Shown one piece after another: positions 7,319 to 16,300 of a stretch of DNA of 32,514 nt (within the stretch, counting starts at the first letter, position 1; every line of letters starts with the position of its first letter). Under the pieces are notes generated by a model, which had not been told where the DNA came from, made no database searches, and was given only the letters and a program-made list of their open reading frames with translations. The position numbers were made by a program, and so were the translations under genes. The DNA is from Silicimonas sp. (GTDB lineage: Bacteria > Pseudomonadota > Alphaproteobacteria > Rhodobacterales > Rhodobacteraceae), in assembly GCA_022819605.1 (NCBI GenBank), contig JAJEGW010000078.1:1-32514 (forward strand). The letters run 5' to 3'.

Positions 7319-10300
7319 TCAGATCCAGTGACGGCGACGTTCGAACGGGTAATCCGGCAGCATCACTCGACGACGGGTTTCGCCCGCAAAGAGCCCCGCG
7401 AAAGACACGGCAAGGCCGGCCTCGTAGGCCCGTGCGACCGCATGCACGAAACCGCCGCTTGACATCGACATTGGCCTTGCGTCGCATTCCGGCGACCATC
7501 CTAGGCTGGACAGGACGACTGGTGCGGCCGCGTCCGACCAGGTCCCCGCCAGCATCGTCCCCAACGCTGCGTCCGGAACGACTTCGACAACAGCATCGAT
7601 ACCCTCCGCCGCCAGCGTTTCGGCGCAGTTCTCGATCGTCTTCGGCTCGTCCGCCGCTCGCTGACGCCAATAGGTCACGTCCTGAGCATCTTCGGGTGCT
7701 ACCGCGCGGCCAGACAAGGTGTCGACCAGCATCAACGACGGTGCGTCCATGGCGATCTCGTTCGACATTGCTCCGGGATCGTCCAGGGTCATGGCCAGGC
7801 GCAGGCCATCTTCCAATCCCAGCACACCGGCGGCCCGTGCGGCCGCAAGCACCCCGATCCCGTGTCCGAACACCACGCCCGGCTGCACGCCGACGCTCGA
7901 CCACAACGCGGTGAGCGCACATTCGAGCGCGTAGACCGCTGGCCGTTCCAACTTCGGATCTCCGAGACTCTCACTCGAACCCAATCGACCGAACATCGAG
8001 TCCAGCAACGAGGCCCCCCGTGTTTCGTTGAGCACAATTTCGCAGCGGTCGAGCACTTCCCGCACCACCGGCTCGCTCGCGTAAAGCGCCTCGCACATAC
8101 CGATCCAGCGGTTGCCTTGACCCGCATAGGCAAAGGCGACCTTCACCGGCGTCACGGGCTCGGATTCCTCATCCGCCGCTGCCAGAGCCTGCAAACCCTC
8201 GCGAAGCGACCCGCTATCCTCGAAGGTCACTGCCGCGCGATGGTCAAAGTGGCTGCGCCCGGTGCCAGCGGTCCAAGCCATGTCCGCAAGCATTCCGGAC
8301 GCCGCCTCGTCCGACGCAAGTGACGGTTCCCGTTCATCGAGCCAGGCGAGATACCGCCCCGCCAGATTCCGAAGCGATGCGGCCGATTTGCCAGAGAGCG
8401 GCAGAAGCCGCGTTCCGCGCGCAGAAAGCCCGTCGCCCGGTTGCGGCAACGCGGCAGCAGCGTCCGGCACCGTCAAGATGACCGGCAGCGGCGCGCCCTC
8501 CGGTGCGAGAGAGTCACCGCTCGGACTTCCGTAACCCTCCACGATGACATGCGCGTTTGCACCCGATATTCCGAAGGCGCTGACACCGGCGAGCGGCTGC
8601 CTTTCCTGCGTGGACGGCCAGTTCATCGCCTCCGACACAACACGTACCGGCAGGCGGTCCCAGTCCAGATGCGGGTTCGGATCCCGGAAATGCAGGTGTT
8701 TCGGAATCAGTCCGTGGCGCATGGCCAGAACGACCTTGATCAGTGCCGCGACACCAGCCGCCGATTCCAGGTGGCCGATATTGGTCTTGACCGAGCCGAT
8801 CAGCAACGGCCGATCGCCGTCGCGCGCTCTGCCGTAGACCGCCGCCGCGGACTGAACTTCGATCGGGTCGCCCAGTTCCGACCCCGTTCCGTGCGCCTCC
8901 AGGTAGTCCACGTCCGACGGCAGAACGCCTGCCTGCAACAGTGCCGCCTCGATTACCCGCTCCTGTGCCGGGCCGTACGGCAAAGTGGGCCCCGCCGCTG
9001 CCCCGTTCTGGTTGACGGCCGCACCCCGGATCACCGCCCAGATGGGGTCGCCGTCGGCCTCGGCATCCGCCAGCCGCTTTAGGACAACCATCCCGCAGCC
9101 CTCACCGCGCACGAAACCGTCCGCCGCTGCGTCGAAGGTCTTGCAGCGCCCCTGCATCGACAACATTCCCAGCGCCGCCATCTCCGTGGTCAGCCCGGGC
9201 GAAAGAACCGCGTTTACGCCGCCGACAAGAGCCAGGTCCACCGCGCCTTCCCGCAGGCCTGCGACTGCCTGCTGCACCGTGACCAAGGACGCAGCGCAGT
9301 TCAGCATCACCGGGATCGCCGGCCCCGTGAGACCCAGCTTGTACGCGACGCCGCCGACCGCCATGCCGCTTGCGGTGCCGAGATAGTTAAGGCCGTCGAC
9401 GTCCGCCATCATCAAGTCGCGGTACTCGCTGGTCGCGATACCCGCATAGACCCCGGTCCAGCTGCCCCTCAGGCTCTCGGGGTCAATCCCCGCGCCCTCA
9501 AGCGCCCGCCAGCTTGTTTCCAGAAGCAGCCGCTGCTGCGGATCCATCATGCGTGCACCGATCGGTGTCATGCCAAAGAAACGGGCATCGAAGCGGTCGA
9601 TCCCGTCAACGAATCCGCCACGCGCCCAAATGTTGTCCTTTAACCCAGGGTCGCCCGCGACGCCTGTCCAGGATCCGTCGTCCTGCCGGCCGTTCGTTAC
9701 CGCGTCGCTACCGGCCTCAAGCAGGTGCCAGAAGGTCGCAATGTCCGGCGCGCCGGGGAACCGGCACGCCATGCCGACGATCGCAATCCCGTCATCCTGC
9801 ATCAGCACCGGCGGTTGCGGGTCAGCCCTTGAGACCAAGTCCGGGGCCGCCTCTGCGGCTGGTTCTGAGGCCGGGCCGGGCTCGCCAAGCGCATCCACCA
9901 AATGTCGTGAGAGATCGGCGATGGTCGGGTAGTCGAAAACCAAGGTATTCGGCGCGACATAGGCGTCTGAGAATGCGCGGTTGAGGCGGTTTCGCAACTC
10001 GACCGCCATCAGGGAGTCCATCCCCAGGTCGAAGAAACCGACCGTGGGCGCTGGCGCCGAGGGCAGTCTCAGCACCGCCTGGACTTGCCCTTGCAGGAAG
10101 GACGCCAGCAGGCCCTCACGTCCCGCCGCAGGTGTCTCGCCGAGCTGCGCGAGCAGGTCTTCCGACGAGGACGAAACGTCCTCTTCGTCGGGTGCGCCGG
10201 CGAGCAGGTCCTCCAGCAGGGGTGGACGGTCGCCGAGGGCATCGCCGAAGACCGGCCAGTCCACCGCCGCCACCGCCGCGCCCGTTGCGTCTTGGCGCAT

Positions 10301-13300
10301 CAGGCGCTCAAGAACCTCGAAACCCTGCTCCGGTGTGAACCATCCGGTGCCGGATGCTTCCCGACGTCCGGCGATCCGCTCGCGCTGCTCCTCCGCCTCG
10401 CCCAGCTCCGACCAGGCGCCCCACGCGATGGCCTGGCCCGGAAGGCCCAACGCACGTCGGTGCGCCGCTAGCTGATCAAGGAAGGCGTTGGCCGCCGCGT
10501 GGTTGGCCTGGCCCGGATTGCCTAGAACGCCGGCGACGCTCGAAAACAGGACGAACATGTCCAGATCCCGATCCGCCGTCGCCCGGTGAAGGTGCCAGGC
10601 CCCCAGAATCTTCGGCCAAATCACGGTCTCGAAACTTTCCCAAGTCTGGTTGCCGAGGGCAGCGTCCGACAGCACGCCGACGCTGTGGAACATGCCCGCG
10701 AGCGGCGGAAGGGTCTCGTCCATGCGCGCCAGCATCGCATCGAGTGCATCCGTGTCCGTCACGTCCGCGATCTCGACCTCGATCCTGAACCCGCGGGCGC
10801 GCAGCGCCTCAATCGCTGCTTTCGCCGCGTCGTCCGGCGGCCGGCGGCCATTCAGCACCACCGTTCCCGCGCCGCGTTCGGCAAGCCATTCGGCAAGGGC
10901 GCAGCCGATGCCGCCCAAGCCGCCGGTCACCACATAGGTTCCGTCCTGCTGCAGCCGGCCCGCCCTGAGGTGAGGCATCGTCAGCACGATCTTGCCGATG
11001 TGCCGCGCCGCACGCATGAAGCCCATCGCGGCACTCGTCTCAGCGAGTGGCCACGTGGTGTGCCTGAGAGGCGAGAGCTCCCCCGTTGCCATGCGCGCCA
11101 GCACCTCTTTCAGGGCCGCGCCAGGTTGCGCCGGGTCCTGCTGTTTCAGGACGTATAGATCGAGAATCGAATAGGCGACGTCGGGCCGCAAGGCCGCCAT
11201 TTCATCTTCGCTCAGAATGTCCCGCCTTGCGAGTTCCACGAAGCGGCCGCCCTGCGCAAGGCATGAAAGGCTCGCCTCGATGAAGCCCTCGCCAGTCAGG
11301 CTGTTCAGCACGACGTCCACCCCGGCGCCGTCCGTCGCATTGAGAATTTCCCGGCCAAACGCGGTCGAGCGGCTGTCAAACACATGCTCGACGCCGAGCG
11401 CACGCAGATAGGCCTGCTTGGGTGCACTCGCAGTGGCGAACACTTCCGCACCCGCCGCTTGGGCCAGCTGGATGGCGGCAAGTCCGACACCGCCTGCACC
11501 GGCGTGGATCAGCACCCGGTCCCCGGCCTTCAGCCCGGCAAGCTCGTAGGACAGCACGCAGGTCACGAACACCGACGGGACCGTGGCAAGCGCCGCCGCC
11601 GAAAAACCCGGCGGCGCAGGCGCGACCAGGTCCTCGTGCGTAACCACCTCTGGCCCGAAGGTGCCGAAGGCGAATCCGGCGACGCGTTCGCCCGGCGAGA
11701 CCGTCGCTACGTCGGGACCGGTTTCGACAATCCGACCACAGAATTCCTCACCTAGCAGTCCCTCCTCAACCAGGCCCATGGCTCGGAATACGTCCAGAAA
11801 GTTGAGCCCGCAGGCATCAACCGCGACTCGCACCTCGTTCGGCTCCAGCGCACGAGCCGCCAGCGGCTGCACCTGCAATGTCTCGATCGCCCCGCCTTCG
11901 TCCGGTGCAAGTACCCAGTCCGCATCCTCCTCCGGCAGGGCAAGACGTGGCGCACCTGTGCCTCTCCGAATTAGGCGGGCAACCTGGCGCCGCTCGCCGC
12001 GATGCGCGATGTGGTTCTCTGAATCAGGAAACAGCAGTTCATTCGTGACGATGGCCTGCGGCTCCTCAGCCTCAGGGTCGAGATCAAGCATCCGCGATTG
12101 CAACTGGGGAGCTTCCCGCAGCGCCACCTTGCCAAGGCCCCAAAGGGCAGCGCCGGCCAATTGCCCGGTTCGCTCCCGTTCCAGGACTTGCGCGCCCCGG
12201 GTGACGAGCCAAAGGCCCTTCTCTGGCATGGCGTCGGCATCCACGATGCCCTGCACGAGGGCAAGCGCGCTTCCCACGGTCCGTTTCGCATCATCCGCCA
12301 GGTCAGCGGCCGTAGCCTCCGCCCCGTGACCGTCCTGCCCAACGAGATGCACCGCGCCAGCGAAGGGCACATCCGGGGGCAGGTCCGCGACCAGCGCCTG
12401 CCACGACTCGCGTCGCTCCATCTCGACGTTGGCCGCGACGATCCCGGTCCCGCTCTTCGCCAACGCGCCTGCGGTCTCCGGATCGTCGGTCGCAAGCACC
12501 ACACGCTGGTTCTGTGCAGCAAGTTGCCTGGCCAGCGGCACTGCCATGCCGCCTCGGTCGGCAGCCAGAATCCAGACGCCTTCCGGCAGGTCGATCTTTG
12601 CCGGAGCCTGGGCCACAATCACTCCGCGATCCGGCAGGCCGGTAACTTCCGACCGATCCACGCCGAGAACTTCGGATTCGGCAAACCCCGCGTCGGCGAG
12701 CGCCTCGCACCAGACCTCCGGCCCTGCGAGGGCGTGGTTTGAACGGTAGCGGTCGGCATAGCGCCACCATCCGTCCAACTGACCGAAAATCAGGTCCATC
12801 CAGCCCCGGCCGCGCTGATTCTCAAGCGCAACCAGCAGCCCTGACGGCGCCAGGAGCGTCCGGCAGTGCGCTAGCGTTTCGTCCAGATGGCGCGTGGCGT
12901 GGAGCACGTTGGCCGCGATGACCATGTCGTAGGCGTGGAGGTCGAAGCCCTGGTCCACCGGGTTCTTTTCGATGTCCAGCACACGGTAGTCGATTGAAGT
13001 GCCGTCCGCACTGAAACGCGTCTCCGCATCCGCAAAGAAACCGGCGGAGATGTCGGTGTACATAAGATCGAACCGTCCGTCCGGAAGCACGGGCAGGATA
13101 CATTCGGTCGCCGAGCCGATTCCGGCGCCGACCTCCAGCACCCGCAGCCGCCGCCCATCCGGCAATTCGTCGACGAGCGTTCGGACCACCTCGCCGATCA
13201 TTTTGTTCGCCGCCATCCAGACCGGTGCCAGCCGATACAGATCGCCAGCCGATGGCCCCGTATCGCCGAACAGCAGCGCAAGCGGGTCTTCCCTGCCGCG

Positions 13301-16300
13301 AAGAACGTCGGCCAAGGCCCCGGCACAACGCCGAAACAGCCCGATTTCATTCGCTGCATGCGGGAAACGCTCTGTCACCTCCGTCAAAAACTCCCCTGAG
13401 TCGCGCGGCATTCCATCCGGCAATGGATCGTCGGCTCCGACAGATACCGCGAAGTCGTCACCCTTTTCCTGCAACACGCCGGAACGCGTCAGTATTTCCA
13501 GCAACCGGCGGAGCAGATGCTTGTGCTCAGGCAGTACTTCGAGACCCTCGCGCAACTCTTCAGTGGCCACGATCGCGCCTGCCCTGCGCTCCCACCCAAG
13601 CGTTTCCAGGGCCGAAAGCGCGTAGCACCACGCAGCCCGCTCCATTTCCCCTTGCAGGTCGACCTCGTCTCTGACTTCGACGCCCTCATCGGCGAGATAA
13701 CGGGAGAAGGGGTGCGAGCGGGCGGCAGCGGTCGACGGACTCGGCAGGAAATCTGCCGGAGGCATGCCCGGCGGCAAGGCGCAGTCGCGCCATTCGACTT
13801 CGTAGAGCAGGTCTTCGACGCCTCCAGCGGCCGCAAGCAGCGCACCGCGGGTCGCGCGCTTTACGGTGAAGCCGGCGATCTCGCCGAGAAGCTCGCTGCT
13901 TTCGGAGTAAAGCCGCATGTCCGCCGCGTGGACCTCTGGCATCCCGACGTTCTCGGCATCGACCTCCTGATCGCGGGGTCTTTCCCGCATCGTCACGTGG
14001 CAGAAAAGCCGATCTGGCAGTTCCTTTCCGATCCACAACCGTTCCCAGGCGAACGGCAGGTATGTGATTCCGTCCTCTGTCCCGTCCGGATCGCGCGCCG
14101 CCCCCATGATCTGAAAGCAGCCGTCGAGCACGAGCGGATGCACGTCGAGCGGACCCCGTTCCTGCCCGGCAAGCAACTCCACCTCGCCAAGCGCCTCGCC
14201 GTCCCGCGCCCAGAGCCCAGTCAATGTACGGAAGGCGGGGCCCAGATCGATTCCGACGGCAGACTTGGCGCGATAGTATGCGGGAAGATCCACAGCCGAG
14301 AGGTCGGCCTTCAGGCCATCTGCATCGAACGGCGGCACGACAAGGGACGGGCCGGCTGCGCCGTCTGAGACCTGCCCCTCTGCATGCAGCGTCCATTCCT
14401 CCTCGTCGTCGCTCCTGCTGAGAACGCGCAACCGGCGCGACGGGTCGTCCCCATCGGCATCGAGCAGGACTTGCATGCGTCGACCCGCTTCTCCAGCGCC
14501 GTCGTCCACACTCTCATCGCCGAAGATCAGGGCGCTTTGCATGCGGAAGTCCTCAACGACAACCGCATCGTGACCCTCGGCGCGGCAGGCCGATGCAGCC
14601 ATGGCGCCGTATAGCGCGCCCGGTGCGATCAGCCGGCCGAACACGCGATGGTCTGCAAGCCACGCCGGGTCGGTGGGGAAAACTTCCGTGTCAAAGGCGG
14701 TCTCTCCGCTGGCGGACTCGTGCCGGCTGCCAAGCAACGGGTGGCCGCTTGCCTGTCGCCGCCGCTTCGGTGTTTCGACCCAATAGCGCTCGCGCTGAAA
14801 CGGATAGCCTGGCAGCGCGATGCGGCAGCGCGCCTCGCCGGCGAACAACCCGTCGAAGCGGAGAGGCAGCCCCGCCTCGTAAACGCCTGCGACGGCCTCC
14901 AAAAAGCCGCCGCCGGATCCCGGTGCCGGCGGCTCTTCGCCGGTCGCCGGCCGCCTGAGACTCGACACGACCGCCGGCTCCGATGCACCACCCGCATCAG
15001 GCCAGGCCATCGAGACCATCGGTCCAAGTACGGCGTGCGGACCAATCTCCACGACCGCGTCCACGCCAAGCCCCGTCAGAGCCTCGACGCAGGCGCGGAA
15101 CGCCACGGGCGCGCGCATCTGCCGACACCAATATTCCGCATCCAGCAATTCGTCCGAATCGATCGCCTTTCCGGTGAGATTGCTGATGAAGGGGAGTGAC
15201 GCCGGCGCAAAGTCAAGTTGCGAGAAGGCTGCCTCTAGGTCGTCTAGCGCGGGCTCAATCATCGCGCTGTGGTACGCGGGGCTCCTGCGCAGCCGCGCGA
15301 CCCTTGTGCCGGCCGCCTCCAGTCGATCGAGGATCGCGGAAATCTCCTCCGCCGGGCCGCTTATGACCTGATGCGCCCCGTTGTCTGCCGCGATGCAAAG
15401 GCCGATGCCCGGCGCGGCCGCATTGTGTTCTTCCAGCGCCTCCGTTACGCGCGCGGGCGGCGCGAACACCGCCGCCATTGCGCCCTCGCCAGGCAGGGCA
15501 CCGACCAGCGCCCCCCGCACTGCCGCCAGACGCAAGCCGTTATCGAGATCAAACACGCCTGCGGCGTGCGCCGCGGCAATCTCGCCCAAGCTGTGCCCGA
15601 GCACCACGTCGGGCCGGACGCCAAGGCTCGACCAAAGCGCGGTGAGAGCGCATTCGAGGGCGTAAATCGCGGGCTGCTTCCACTGCGGGTCGTCCAAGTC
15701 TCCCGCGGCCCCCGGGCGACCGAACATCACGTCGAGCAGCGATGCGCCGCGCTCTTCCTCGAGCACTTTGTCGCACCGGTCGAGCACAGCGCGCACGACC
15801 GGCTCGCTGTCGTAGAGCGCAGCACCCATGCCAGGCCATTGACTGGCCTGTCCGGTGTACACGAACGCCACGGTTGACGCGCTGCGCGATTCCGCCTGCC
15901 CTTCCGTCCCGGCGATCGCCTGCAAACCCTCGCGCAGCGAGCCTGCATCCCCGAAAACCACGCCCGCCCTGCAGTCAAAATGGCTCCGGCCGATGCCGGC
16001 GGACCAGGCCATGTCGGACAGCAGGGCATCAGACGCCTTCCCGCCGGCTGCAAGCACTGCGTCATTTTCGTCGAGCCATTCGAGATAACGTCGTGCGGCG
16101 TCGCGCAGCGCTGTGCCCGACTTCCCGGAAATTGGCAGCAGACGCGTTGCCCGCGGGACAAACCCGTCTTTCGGCTGCGAGACCGTAGCGGGTACCGGCA
16201 ACGAAACGGCAATTGGCTTCGGGGCGCCGGTGAGCCAGCGATCTCCGTCTTGGTCCGGTGCTGCATCGCCTGGCAACGCGTATCCTTCAAGCACGATATG

